Below are positions 5,632-13,672 of a stretch of 20,026 nucleotides of DNA, piece after piece. Source of the DNA: SAR202 cluster bacterium (lineage in GTDB: Bacteria; Chloroflexota; Dehalococcoidia; Lucifugimonadales; UBA1123); the NCBI GenBank assembly GCA_030743915.1, contig JASLRP010000454.1:1-20026 (forward strand). Direction: 5' to 3'. Both the position numbers and the translations under genes were made by a program. The stretch's first letter is position 1. Each line of letters begins with the position of its first letter. The notes below the pieces were generated by a model. That model was not told where the DNA came from and searched no databases. It saw only the letters and a list, made by a program, of their open reading frames with translations.

Positions 5632-7860
5632 TCAGCCGTCGATCTGTCGAAGCTCGAAGGTGGCCGTGTAGAACCCTGGGTCCATCGTGCCCGGCGCGCG
5701 GATGACAATTCGTATCTGCGTCTGTTCGATGCTGGGGCCTGGCTTCGCTGTGGGAGGAATCTTGAACAACCACTCGGTGCGGTTCAACTGCGATATCTGG
5801 AGGATGCGCCCGTCGTACAGCGACGTGTTGGAACTGTCGGTTGGGTCCATGCTCCAGTCCAGCGTCACCCGATGCCCTATCAGGTCGATGAGCGCGGTGC
5901 TCTTGGCGAACTTCAGGTTGCCGAAACCGGAGCCTGGGTTGTCGTCCCAGTAGCTGACGAATACGTTGGTCGTGCCCACCAGGGATATGTCGTTGTATTG
6001 GCCCACGGTCTGACCCTCATCAACCGTGGCAGGGTCTTCAAAGGTTGCGCCTGAATCCGTGGAGCGCACCGTCCGCAACTTGTTGTTGGCGTCAATCGGG
6101 GCGTCCTCGAAGTAGCTTATGAATATCGTGGTCGGGTCCACAATCGCGATGGACGAATGCTGGCCCACATCTCCGCTGGACACCGCTGTCGAAAGACTGA
6201 ATGAGCTTCCGCTGTTGGTTGACGCCGCCAACTTCAGGTCGTTGGAATCTGCGTCGTAGTAGCTAATGTAGACCGTCTGGCCGTTGTCCACGGTGGTGTC
6301 ATTCACTGCCGCGATGGATGAGAATTGGCCCATGTCGCCGGTCGAATCCACCGTGCTGACTGTAAAGGTCGGGAACACGAACTGTGTTGATCTGGCGAAC
6401 TTCAGGTTGTCACTGGTGTCGTCGTAGTAGCTGATGTAAACGGTGGTTGTCGCCTGGGAATGCACCGTGTCCAGCGAACTGTATTTGCCAACATCGCCTG
6501 TTGAATCAACAGAACTGATGCTCCACACGGTTCCTCCATCGGTCGAGCGGGCGATCTTCAGGTCGCCAAACGTAGCGTCGTAGTAGCTGATGAATATGTT
6601 GCCGCCAGTGGAAGTGGCCGAAATGGAACTGTACTGACCCACGTCGTTGGCCGACGAGTCCACCGTGACCGTTGTGAAGCTGGAGCCGCCGTTAACGGAC
6701 TTGGCGAACTTCAGGTTGCCGTTGGTCACATCGTAGTAGCTGATATAAACCGTGCTGGCGTCCGGCGCCACGATGTCGGTGTGCTGGCCGACGTTTCCGC
6801 CGCTGTCGGGCGTGGAGTCGGTGAAGGTCTGGCCGTTGTTGGCGGACACAGCGAACTTCAGGTCGCCATCGGTCACGTTGTAGTACGCGATGAATACGGT
6901 GTTGCGGTCAGGCGTCGCGATGGACGTGTACTGGCCAACCAGAGGACTGGGGTCGGCGCCCTGGGCCACGAAGACCGGGTCGAGCCACGCCTGGGTGCTG
7001 GAGGCCGCGCCCCGATGGATCTCGCCTGACGAGTATGACCCGTTGTCATCTCCATCCAATTCCATAATTGTGTAGAGGCCATCGGAGTTGTGGTCCAGAA
7101 GCACGAAGTCCAGTGTGTTGTCCGTGCGGTCGTTGTCCACGTCCACGGGGAGTGTTCCGGTGTACCAGCGGGCGGTGATTCGGGCGTCGTCGGTGTCTGC
7201 GAAGACCGCGGTGTCGAAGTCGATCAGGAAGTTGTGAGTTCCCAGGGTGACGGTCTCGCCTGTGCTGATGCGCTCGTCCTTGCTGTTGTTGGATTCATCG
7301 TATGTGACTGTCTGGTCGGTTATTGTGCTCTCGCCGAACACCAGGTCGCCAATGGAGATGTCCATAGTGTCCACGATGGCGTTGGAGTTGGTGTCCGAGA
7401 GAACGAAATACACGTGATCGTCGGCCACGAGGTCGCCGTCGGCGTCCACGACCCAGCTTGCAATGCCCCAGAATTTGATCGGAGTCTCTTTCGAGGTCAG
7501 CAGTATCGAGGCGTCGGTGGACACGCCGGCCGGGTTGACTGCGTACGAAGCCTCGACCGCGTAGGTGGTCCCGATCTTCACCTTTGTGCCGGAAGTTGTC
7601 ACCTGCTCGTCGTTGTCGCTACCGCCGATTCCTGTGCTGGTGACCAGTTGGTCGGTCGCAGTCGTCTCGGCGAAGGTCGAGTCGCCGAGAGACAGGTCCA
7701 GACGGTCGTACAGACCGTTGGAGTCCACGTCGGACGTTCCGTAATAGACCTTCTCGGCGCTGCCTGCTGAGAGCGCTCCGCTGGCGTCGGCGTCGAAGAC
7801 GAAGTTGGACTCGAAGTGGGTCAAGGCGGTAATTCGAGCGTCGTCAGTGTCCTGCTCCGG
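5632..7860 (-). CDS. Giant surface repeat protein, C-terminal part (after frameshift): last Asp-rich domains and seven-repeat propeller
   Basis: This is the second frame of the gene beginning at 11705. It is open through 7860, continuing the repeat consensus interrupted in the other frame (NN|PEQDTDDARIT). The only start near its formal beginning is a TTG at 7824 with no proper ribosome-binding site. It holds the last three DxDxNG-type domains, the final one with 'DLDGDDNGS'-like calcium-binding spacing. These are followed by seven units of about 50 residues, each with a VGQ(Y/H)SSI start, an (I/V)(Y/F)ISYYD strand, an NLKFA(K/R)S strand and an S-x-x-GGSSF turn. A C-terminal beta-rich segment of about 85 residues ends the protein. 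The seven units resemble BNR/sialidase blades. No hydrophobic C-terminal anchor or sortase motif is visible. Expected location is outside the cell. Confidence 0.85.
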   Translation of the reverse strand, partial: PEQDTDDARITALTHFESNFVFDADASGALSAGSAEKVYYGTSDVDSNGLYDRLDLSLGDSTFAETTATDQLVTSTGIGGSDNDEQVTTSGTKVKIGTTYAVEASYAVNPAGVSTDASILLTSKETPIKFWGIASWVVDADGDLVADDHVYFVLSDTNSNAIVDTMDISIGDLVFGESTITDQTVTYDESNNSKDERISTGETVTLGTHNFLIDFDTAVFADTDDARITARWYTGTLPVDVDNDRTDNTLDFVLLDHNSDGLYTIMELDGDDNGSYSSGEIHRGAASSTQAWLDPVFVAQGADPSPLVGQYTSIATPDRNTVFIAYYNVTDGDLKFAVSANNGQTFTDSTPDSGGNVGQHTDIVAPDASTVYISYYDVTNGNLKFAKSVNGGSSFTTVTVDSSANDVGQYSSISATSTGGNIFISYYDATFGDLKIARSTDGGTVWSISSVDSTGDVGKYSSLDTVHSQATTTVYISYYDDTSDNLKFARSTQFVFPTFTVSTVDSTGDMGQFSSIAAVNDTTVDNGQTVYISYYDADSNDLKLAASTNSGSSFSLSTAVSSGDVGQHSSIAIVDPTTIFISYFEDAPIDANNKLRTVRSTDSGATFEDPATVDEGQTVGQYNDISLVGTTNVFVSYWDDNPGSGFGNLKFAKSTALIDLIGHRVTLDWSMDPTDSSNTSLYDGRILQISQLNRTEWLFKIPPTAKPGPSIEQTQIRIVIRAPGTMDPGFYTATFELRQIDG
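5881..6941 (-). repeat. Seven tandem BNR/sialidase-like repeats (propeller blades)
   Basis: Seven units of about 150 nt run through the C-terminal part of the giant protein. Each encodes VGQ-x-x-SI, then ISYYD and LKFA-x-S strands. Blade 4 lacks the usual GG turn, and blades 6 and 7 are more diverged (ISYFED, VSYWDD). Seven is the count needed to close a propeller. Confidence 0.75.
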
Positions 7861-10560
7861 TTGTTGTCGAAGGCGGTGGTGAACCGATAGTTGGCCGTTC
7901 CGTAGTCGATGTCCGTCGAACTGGTCAGCCGCTCGTCGTCAGTGCTGGAGTCGATGTCGTTGTCACTCAGCGTCCCGCCGCTTGTCTGGCCGTAGGTTGT
8001 GTTGCTCAGTGACACGTCCATCGTGTCGAACGTCCCATTGGAGTTCGTGTCGGTCAGCGCGAAGTTGATGGAGTCGTCCGCCGCAGCGTCGGCGTCGGCG
8101 TCGATGGTGAACGATCCGACATACCATGTCTTGGAGGTCACGCGGGCGTCATTCAGGTCCTCCTCGGGATTGTTATCGAACTCAGTGGTGAAGGTGTAGT
8201 CTACCGCGCCATACACGATGTCCGAACTTGAGGTTATCCGCTCGTCGTCACCGGAGTCCACATCGCTGTCGCTCAACGTTCCGCCGGTGGTCTCGCCGTA
8301 GGTCGTGTCGTCCTGAGAGATGTCCATCGTGTCGAACGCGCCGTTGGAGTCGGCATCGGTCAGCGCAAATTTTACGCTGTCGTTCACCGTGCCGTCAGCA
8401 TCCAGAGCCAGGGTGAAGGAGCCTGTGTAGAAGGTCTTGGATGTGATTCGAGCGTCGTCTGCATCCTGCTCCGGGTTGATGTCGAAGTTGGTGGTGAAGG
8501 TGTGGTTCACCGAGCCGTAGAGCAGATCGGAGCTAGACGAGATGCGCTCGTCATCGCCCCCGGAGTCCACATCGCTGTCGGTCAACGTTCCGCCCGAAGT
8601 TTCGCCGTAGGTCGTGTCGCCCTGGGAGATGTCCATCGTGTCGTATCGACCGTTGGAGTCTTTGTCGGACAGGGCGAAGTTGACAGTGTCGTTCACTGTG
8701 CCGTCGTCATCCAGAGCCAGCGAGAAAGAGCCGGTGTAGAACGTCTTGGAGGTTAAAGTTACGTCCTCCAGATCGGACAGAGGGTCGACGTCGAAGGCCG
8801 TGACGAATGTGTGATCCACAGCGCCATAAACGATGGTAGAGGTTGCGGTTACTCGCTCGTCATCGCCTCCTGAATCCACATCGTTGTCGCTCAGTGTTCC
8901 GCCTGTGGTCTGGCCGTAGGTTGTGTCGCCCAGAGAGATGTCCAGCGTATCGAATGTCCCATCTGAGTCCGGGCCGGACAGGGCGAAGTTGACCGTGTCA
9001 TTCACCGTGCCGTCATCATCCAGAGCCAGGACGGATGTGCCCGTGTACCATGTCTTGAAGGTCAGGCGAACATCGTTGGTGTCCGCGACCGGGTTGTTGT
9101 CGAATTCAGTCGTGAAGGTGTGGTCAGCCGCGCCGTACACCACGTCGGTCGATTCGAAAATCGTTTCGTCGTCGTTAGTGTCCACGTTTCCGTTGCTGGT
9201 GGTCGTCCCGTAGGTCGAGTCTCCCAGAGAGAGGTCCAGGACGTCGAATGCCCCATCAGAATCGATATCAATCAATGCGAAGTTGAGCGTGTCATTGGCT
9301 ATGCCGTCACTGTCCATCGCCAGCGTGAAGGAGCCTGTATACCAGCTCTTGGAGGTCAGGGTCGTGTCAAACGGGTCGTTTTCTGGGTTGCTATCGAAGG
9401 CGGTAGTGGCGGTGTAGATTGCGCCACCGTACTCGATGTCGGTGGTTGAAGTTATGCGCTCATCGTCTGTGCTGTCGTCTATGTCTGAGTCTGTGAGAGT
9501 CCCCTGGCCGAAGGTCGTGTTGTTCAGTGACAGGTCCAGAGTCTCGAACGTTCCGTTGGAGTCGGTGTCCGACAGGGCGAAATTGAGCGTGTCGTTGGCG
9601 ATGCCGTCGGCGTCTGCCGCAATATCGAAGAAGTAGGCCCCGTCGTACCAGGTCTTGGCGGTCAGAGACACGTCCGAGGCGTCCTCCTCAGGGTTGATAT
9701 CAAAGGCCGTGGCGAACTCGAACCCAACGTCGCCGAAGAATATGTCCTCGCTGGAGGTTATCCGCTCGTCGTCTCCGCCCGAAGTCACGAAGCCGTCGCC
9801 GAGAGCGCCGAACGTGGTCTCCCCGAAGGTGGTGTCGTCTTGGGAGATGTCCAGGGTTTCAAACGTCCCATTGGAATCGCTGTCTGACAGGGCGAAGTTA
9901 ACGACATCGCTCAACACGCCAACAGCGTTCAGGGCCAAGGTGAACGAGCCTGTATACCAGGAACCGGAGGTCACCCGCACGTCATCACTGTCGGACAGTG
10001 GGTCGCTGTCAAAGGCCGCTGTGAACGTTGCGTTGACCAGTCCGAAGGCGACATCTGTGCTGGTTATTATACGTTCGTCATCGCCGGGAATCAGTATTTC
10101 GTGACTCACGGACGTCCCGTAAGTCACGTCGTCCTGGGACAGGTCCAGCGTGTCGAATGTTCCGTTGGAATCTGAGTCTGAAAGCGCGAAGTTGACTGTG
10201 TCGTTCACCAGCCCGTCGTCATTCAGCGCCATGGACAGCGAGCCTGTGAACCAGGTCTTGGCCGTCAGGCTCAGGTCGTCGGAGCCGGTCAGTGGCGCAC
10301 TGCTGAATTCGGTGGTGAACTCCAGATCGGCGGAGCCGAAAGTGATAACAGAACTGGTGGCGGTTGTCCGCTCATCGTCTCCAGCGGCGTCGACGTTCGC
10401 GTCGCTGGTGTTGCCTTCATTGAATGTCGTATCCCCGAGCGAGAGGTCGAGCGTGTCGTATGTGCCTGACACAGAGGTGTCTGTTAGCGCGAAATTCAGT
10501 GTGTCGTCAGTAACGCCATCGCCATCGGTGTCAATCGTGTTGCTGCCAATGTACCAGACT
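7000..10560 (-). repeat. About twelve tandem ~100-residue DxDxNG domains
   Basis: Units of about 305-309 nt each begin with (W/F)YTGSF and contain DGTVNDTVNFALSD, then the acidic loop DSDSNGTFDTLDIS, a DDERITSS segment and 'FTTEFDNNPEED'. Unit starts lie near 10558, 10250, 9953, 9645, 9338, 9045, 8737, 8428, 8120, 7812, 7470 and 7160. The middle units are most alike, pointing to tandem duplication; the last three differ most. The loop spacing resembles dockerin/thrombospondin-3 calcium sites. Confidence 0.75.
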
Positions 10561-11705
10561 GACGACTGACTTATCGGCGCGCCACTGGGTTGTGTCGTGG
10601 TGGCTGTCCCTTGAGTCGTCGTGGCCAAGATGGTTACAGAGCCAGAGGGCTGTGAGTGCGTAATTGAACTGTCTGCTGAGTTGGCCGCGATAGCCACTGA
10701 GCCAGAAGGCTGTGTAGTGGTGGCGGCAGTTTGAGTGGTGGTAGCGACGATGGGCGCTGACCCGCTTGGCTGGATGCCGGTGATCAGCCCGTCTCCGAAG
10801 TTGGGAATTATGGCTGCCGATCCTGTGGGCTGAGTTGTGGTCTTGGAGCTATTGGCAGACTTGGCGTTTATCGTGACTGAACCTGTGGGTTGGGTTGTCG
10901 TTTTGGTCCCATTGGAGGTCTTGGAGCTTATGGCTATCGAACCCGTGGGTTGGGTTGTCGTCTTGGAGCCATTGGATGTCTGGGCCGTGACCGACGCCGA
11001 GCCTGTGGGTTGGGTGGTGGTCTTTGTCCCTGCATTTGCAGTCTTGGCGCTGACGGATGCGCTCCCGGTTGGTTGAGTGTTGGTCTTGACGCTGTTGTCT
11101 GTCTGGGGAATGCTGACCGGAAGTCCCGGCGACGAGTTGGTGGGCGTTCCGTTGGATACCTGTGCGTTGATGCCCGCGACTCCGGGGAAGGTCGTCGTGG
11201 ACGGCGCAGTGTCGGAACTCTGGTAGTCCGTTGAAGTCTGTGGGGAGGGACTTGGCGAGGAGTTGCTGACCGTGGGTGAATCTGAACGGGTCAGCGTGTT
11301 CCAGAATACCTCGACGTCATGCTGAACGGCGCCGTCTACTTCCACGCTGGCGATCATGTTGGCGTTGAACTCGGACCGGTTGGTCAGGGGGACGTCGATG
11401 ACCAGATCGTCGCCTGTGTGCATCTCGGCGGCCACGGTGAAGGAGCTGCCCTCGTCGTTGAAGGTGACCAGCTTGTCGGTGATGCCGCTGAGGATGTCGT
11501 CGGTGTTGAAGTTCTCCCTGTCGATGACCACGGATTGCTCAACGACCAGCCCTGCGCCTCCAGAAATGAAGCCTGAAAGGATCGGCCCCACCGCGCCGCC
11601 CGCGCCAGCCGCCAGGGCTATCAGTCCGAGAGCCAAGACCCACAGTGGCACAAACCACTTGCTGAAAATCCGATTCCGGATTGCCGACCATCCACGTGAT
11701 TTCAT
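7821..11705 (-). CDS. Giant surface repeat protein, N-terminal part (frameshifted at 7858-7860)
   Basis: This frame encodes 1,294 residues. The ATG at 11705 is chosen because an AAAAGG lies 6 nt upstream; a TTG at 11753 would add 16 residues. A basic start (KSRGWSAIRNR) is followed by one hydrophobic segment at about residues 17-42 (WVLALGLIALAAGAGGAVG), which looks like a signal anchor. Next is a beta-rich domain of about 90 residues, a Ser/Thr/Pro linker, nine QP(T/S)G repeats of 20 residues, then about nine DxDxNG domains. The frame ends abnormally within a repeat at NNRSRTLTTLELPP; a one-base change restores the consensus and joins the downstream frame, giving about 2,024 residues. The likely role is a calcium-stiffened cell-surface stalk or adhesin. 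I do not recognise a named family. Confidence 0.85.
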   Translation of the reverse strand: MKSRGWSAIRNRIFSKWFVPLWVLALGLIALAAGAGGAVGPILSGFISGGAGLVVEQSVVIDRENFNTDDILSGITDKLVTFNDEGSSFTVAAEMHTGDDLVIDVPLTNRSEFNANMIASVEVDGAVQHDVEVFWNTLTRSDSPTVSNSSPSPSPQTSTDYQSSDTAPSTTTFPGVAGINAQVSNGTPTNSSPGLPVSIPQTDNSVKTNTQPTGSASVSAKTANAGTKTTTQPTGSASVTAQTSNGSKTTTQPTGSIAISSKTSNGTKTTTQPTGSVTINAKSANSSKTTTQPTGSAAIIPNFGDGLITGIQPSGSAPIVATTTQTAATTTQPSGSVAIAANSADSSITHSQPSGSVTILATTTQGTATTTQPSGAPISQSSVWYIGSNTIDTDGDGVTDDTLNFALTDTSVSGTYDTLDLSLGDTTFNEGNTSDANVDAAGDDERTTATSSVITFGSADLEFTTEFSSAPLTGSDDLSLTAKTWFTGSLSMALNDDGLVNDTVNFALSDSDSNGTFDTLDLSQDDVTYGTSVSHEILIPGDDERIITSTDVAFGLVNATFTAAFDSDPLSDSDDVRVTSGSWYTGSFTLALNAVGVLSDVVNFALSDSDSNGTFETLDISQDDTTFGETTFGALGDGFVTSGGDDERITSSEDIFFGDVGFEFATAFDINPEEDASDVSLTAKTWYDGAYFFDIAADADGIANDTLNFALSDTDSNGTFETLDLSLNNTTFGQGTLTDSDIDDSTDDERITSTTDIEYGGAIYTATTAFDSNPENDPFDTTLTSKSWYTGSFTLAMDSDGIANDTLNFALIDIDSDGAFDVLDLSLGDSTYGTTTSNGNVDTNDDETIFESTDVVYGAADHTFTTEFDNNPVADTNDVRLTFKTWYTGTSVLALDDDGTVNDTVNFALSGPDSDGTFDTLDISLGDTTYGQTTGGTLSDNDVDSGGDDERVTATSTIVYGAVDHTFVTAFDVDPLSDLEDVTLTSKTFYTGSFSLALDDDGTVNDTVNFALSDKDSNGRYDTMDISQGDTTYGETSGGTLTDSDVDSGGDDERISSSSDLLYGSVNHTFTTNFDINPEQDADDARITSKTFYTGSFTLALDADGTVNDSVKFALTDADSNGAFDTMDISQDDTTYGETTGGTLSDSDVDSGDDERITSSSDIVYGAVDYTFTTEFDNNPEEDLNDARVTSKTWYVGSFTIDADADAAADDSINFALTDTNSNGTFDTMDVSLSNTTYGQTSGGTLSDNDIDSSTDDERLTSSTDIDYGTANYRFTTAFDNNRSRTLTTLELPP
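10581..11075 (-). repeat. Nine-copy 20-residue QPTG/QPSG repeat (60-nt period)
   Basis: Nine QP(T/S)GS cores are spaced 60 nt apart, mostly as KTTTQPTGS followed by a variable strand and a Ser/Asn-rich end. The first five use QPTG and the last four QPSG, so the array expanded in at least two steps. It is probably a thin, possibly glycosylated Thr/Ser stalk between anchor and domains. Confidence 0.75.
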
Positions 11706-11749
11706 TTCTGACCTTTTCAGGGCATCTGGTAACTGCCCAATGCTTGAGG

Positions 11750-11812
11750 TCAACCCAGACGATGCATTTGCGCCCGTGGCTCTGACGAAATCATCGCCTG
11801 TTGATTGACCAT
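11750..11812 (-). CDS. Possible 20-codon leader ORF before the giant surface protein
   Basis: The ATG at 11812 has an excellent GGAGGAG site within 11813-11820, better than any other in this region. The frame runs 20 codons and ends with TGA at 11750-11752, overlapping a TTG (11751-11753) that opens the giant protein's frame. It could be a leader peptide coupling translation, or the true N-terminus if the sequence has another frame error. The peptide is unremarkable (MVNQQAMISSEPRAQMHRLG). Confidence 0.35.
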   Translation of the reverse strand: MVNQQAMISSEPRAQMHRLG

Positions 11813-12243
11813 GCTCCTCCGCTTGGTGTTAGTAGTATCAATAACCAGTAACACTTGCTAGCCAGCGGGTTATAGCGGCCAGATATAGAAGTGAGTTCAG
11901 TAACGTGGGTGGAGCTTGCAAACAATAGCAAGCGGCAGGGACTGAGAGAGTGCAGGACGGGCGATTCGCACGGCGCTTGCGCAGCCGTCCTGGCGCCCGT
12001 CCCTGGCAAGCGGGGCTCCTCCCCTGAAGCGCTCCACCTGCTTGGACGAATATTAGGGGATTGGATATACAAAAGCCAGTTTTTTATTCAAGTAAGGCTG
12101 GTCGGTGCACAAGTTACGTTAGTAAGCATGTGGGACGGTATGCAGTTGCCTGAGTTCTTGTTCACGCGGTGTTCCATAGCTGATTTGCTCAACGACTTCG
12201 AATAATAGATTCCAGCGTGATTTCAGCGGAGGGGAACGCAAAA
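11813..12243. other. Structure-rich divergent intergenic region
   Basis: This gap separates the divergent surface-protein and lipoprotein genes. Its middle (11914-12011) is packed with inverted repeats, given separately. Frames of about 100 codons cross it on both strands but lack family resemblance and good start sites, so I do not call them. Promoters for both flanking genes should lie here. Confidence 0.5.
11914..12011. other. Nested, mutually exclusive inverted repeats (possible structured RNA or regulatory DNA)
   Basis: GCTTGC (11914-11919) pairs with GCAAGC (11928-11933), and the same pair recurs at 11975-11980 and 12006-12011. CAGGACGG (11953-11960) pairs perfectly with CCGTCCTG (11985-11992), while the overlapping GGACGGGCG (11955-11963) pairs perfectly with CGCCCGTCC (11994-12002). 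The two pairings exclude each other. I recognise no known RNA family. Confidence 0.45.
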
Positions 12244-12271
12244 TTGACAAAAATGACGCTGCATCCATAAA
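12244..12271 (+). promoter_or_regulatory. Candidate sigma70-type promoter of the lipoprotein gene
   Basis: A perfect -35 TTGACA (12244-12249), a 16-nt spacer and -10 CATAAA (12266-12271). Transcription would start near 12278, giving a very short leader to the ATG at 12296. Confidence 0.45.
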
Positions 12272-12295
12272 CTGCCTCTCAAGCTGGGATGATTG

Positions 12296-13672
12296 ATGTT
12301 CGTTAGAATCAGCAATACACACTCGGGTTCCTTGCGCGCAGTTTTTCTGTTCACGTTAGGAATCGTGCTGGTGTCGTGCGACGACTCCATCTTGAAGAGC
12401 GCCAGAGCGCCAGAGGTCTCTCCAACGGCGGTGGCTTCGGAAGCCATAACATCCACGCCCCAGCCCACGGGCACGCCGACTCCGTCGAACCCTCCATCGC
12501 CAAAGCCTACTGAGACCATGTCGCCCACCCCCGTCCCAATTCTGACGGCTACCAGCGCCCCAACCATCACGCTGACAGTCACGCCCACGCCCACCCTGAT
12601 TCCGACTCCGACCGTGACGCGTAACGAGGCGCCCAAAGCTGTTCAGACTCCGACGCCCACGCCTACAAACATGCCGACACCAACCATCATCCCGACCGCG
12701 ACGGCTGTCGACACTCCGACACCCACGCCGACCATGACACCGGCGCCCGAACCAACTGAAACGTCAACGCCAACCCTGACTCCCGTTCCGACTGCGACAT
12801 TCACGCCCACGCCTGTATTGGCGAATCTCGCCCCGTTCAGACCAGACTCATGGGATGCGCCTTTAGTCGTATCCAACGTCCGATCCAATTTCGTCGATTT
12901 CCCTCCTGCCCATGCAGCTATTTTGGAACCTGGAGCGAAGGTATTCGTGCATTGGGCGGTCAAGAACGAATCTACGGTTGCAATCGACGGACCGTTTCAG
13001 GTGGGCGTTATGATCGATGGACAGGTCGAAGAGACATACGCCATCGAAAGCTTGGAGCCCTCTAAAGTTGTGAAATTCATAAACTCTGAATTGGACATCG
13101 TGCTGGCCTCTGGACCTCATGAGTTCGCGCTGATTGTTGACCTCATCCCTGATATCACTGAGTCCAATGAGGTTGACAACGAATTCGCCGTTACGTCAAC
13201 GATCAGGTTTGTCACGCCTACGCCGGTTCCAAGCTCAACGCCTGAACCGACCAATCTGTTACTGGGACAGGCCAATGACGCCTTGATCGGAGTGCCGTAC
13301 TCCGGCGCGCATGATGGTTTGCACTACAGTGTCAGCATTTCACCCTCTAACCCGAGAGTCGGAGATGTGGTGACTCTGTCCGCGACGGTGACCGGTTCGG
13401 GCGGCATTCCTCAATACACTCTGAACATGGGCACGGGTCAGAACACTGTGCTCAGGCTCGATTCACAGAATCCTATTTCCGTTAGCGGGCCGCTTGGAAC
13501 TGATATTAGTTGGACACTTACCGCTGTCGGATTCAGGGTTTTCCAATTCACGATTCATGTGAACTATGAGAGGTCATTCTCCTGCCCGGGAAGCGGTGGA
13601 TCTGGGACGAGCACATGCTTCGGATTCACAAATTCGACCTCCGAGGAGTTGACGATTCTTGTCAATCCGTGA
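12296..13672 (+). CDS. Lipoprotein with TP-rich linker and CARDB-like domain
   Basis: A 458-residue secreted protein. Residues 1-28 are a lipoprotein signal peptide: basic start, hydrophobic AVFLFTLGIVLVS, lipobox LVSC with Cys28. Residues from about 45 to 180 are a low-complexity linker rich in TPTPT. Then comes a CARDB-like Ig domain (about 185-300) with the typical NESTVAIDGPFQVGVMIDG strand region and the ending 'ITESNEVDNEFAVTS'. A short second TP linker leads to another beta-sandwich (about 325-458) with a C-x-GSGGSGTST-C pair. The ATG at 12296 (12293 is only TTG) is used; the ribosome-binding site is weak (GGGATGA). The gene is divergent from the giant surface protein, suggesting a shared envelope role. 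Ligand and function are unknown. Confidence 0.85.
   Translation: MFVRISNTHSGSLRAVFLFTLGIVLVSCDDSILKSARAPEVSPTAVASEAITSTPQPTGTPTPSNPPSPKPTETMSPTPVPILTATSAPTITLTVTPTPTLIPTPTVTRNEAPKAVQTPTPTPTNMPTPTIIPTATAVDTPTPTPTMTPAPEPTETSTPTLTPVPTATFTPTPVLANLAPFRPDSWDAPLVVSNVRSNFVDFPPAHAAILEPGAKVFVHWAVKNESTVAIDGPFQVGVMIDGQVEETYAIESLEPSKVVKFINSELDIVLASGPHEFALIVDLIPDITESNEVDNEFAVTSTIRFVTPTPVPSSTPEPTNLLLGQANDALIGVPYSGAHDGLHYSVSISPSNPRVGDVVTLSATVTGSGGIPQYTLNMGTGQNTVLRLDSQNPISVSGPLGTDISWTLTAVGFRVFQFTIHVNYERSFSCPGSGGSGTSTCFGFTNSTSEELTILVNP

Noticed and set aside
7850..7865. Programmed -1 ribosomal frameshifting site
   Set aside because: A -1 shift would join the frames, but there is no X-XXY-YYZ heptamer at the junction and no clear downstream pseudoknot seen by eye.
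7000..11075. A CRISPR-like array or satellite DNA
   Set aside because: The periods of 60 nt, about 150 nt and about 308 nt are whole-codon protein repeats with diverged copies and no conserved repeat-spacer structure.
6781..11808. Many + strand frames of 60-226 codons opposite the giant surface protein
   Set aside because: They are shadows of the repetitive minus-strand coding sequence; their apparent repeats mirror those of the real gene.
11891..12205. A 104-codon + strand frame in the divergent gap
   Set aside because: Its start has no ribosome-binding site, the product has no recognisable motif, and the DNA is dominated by inverted repeats.
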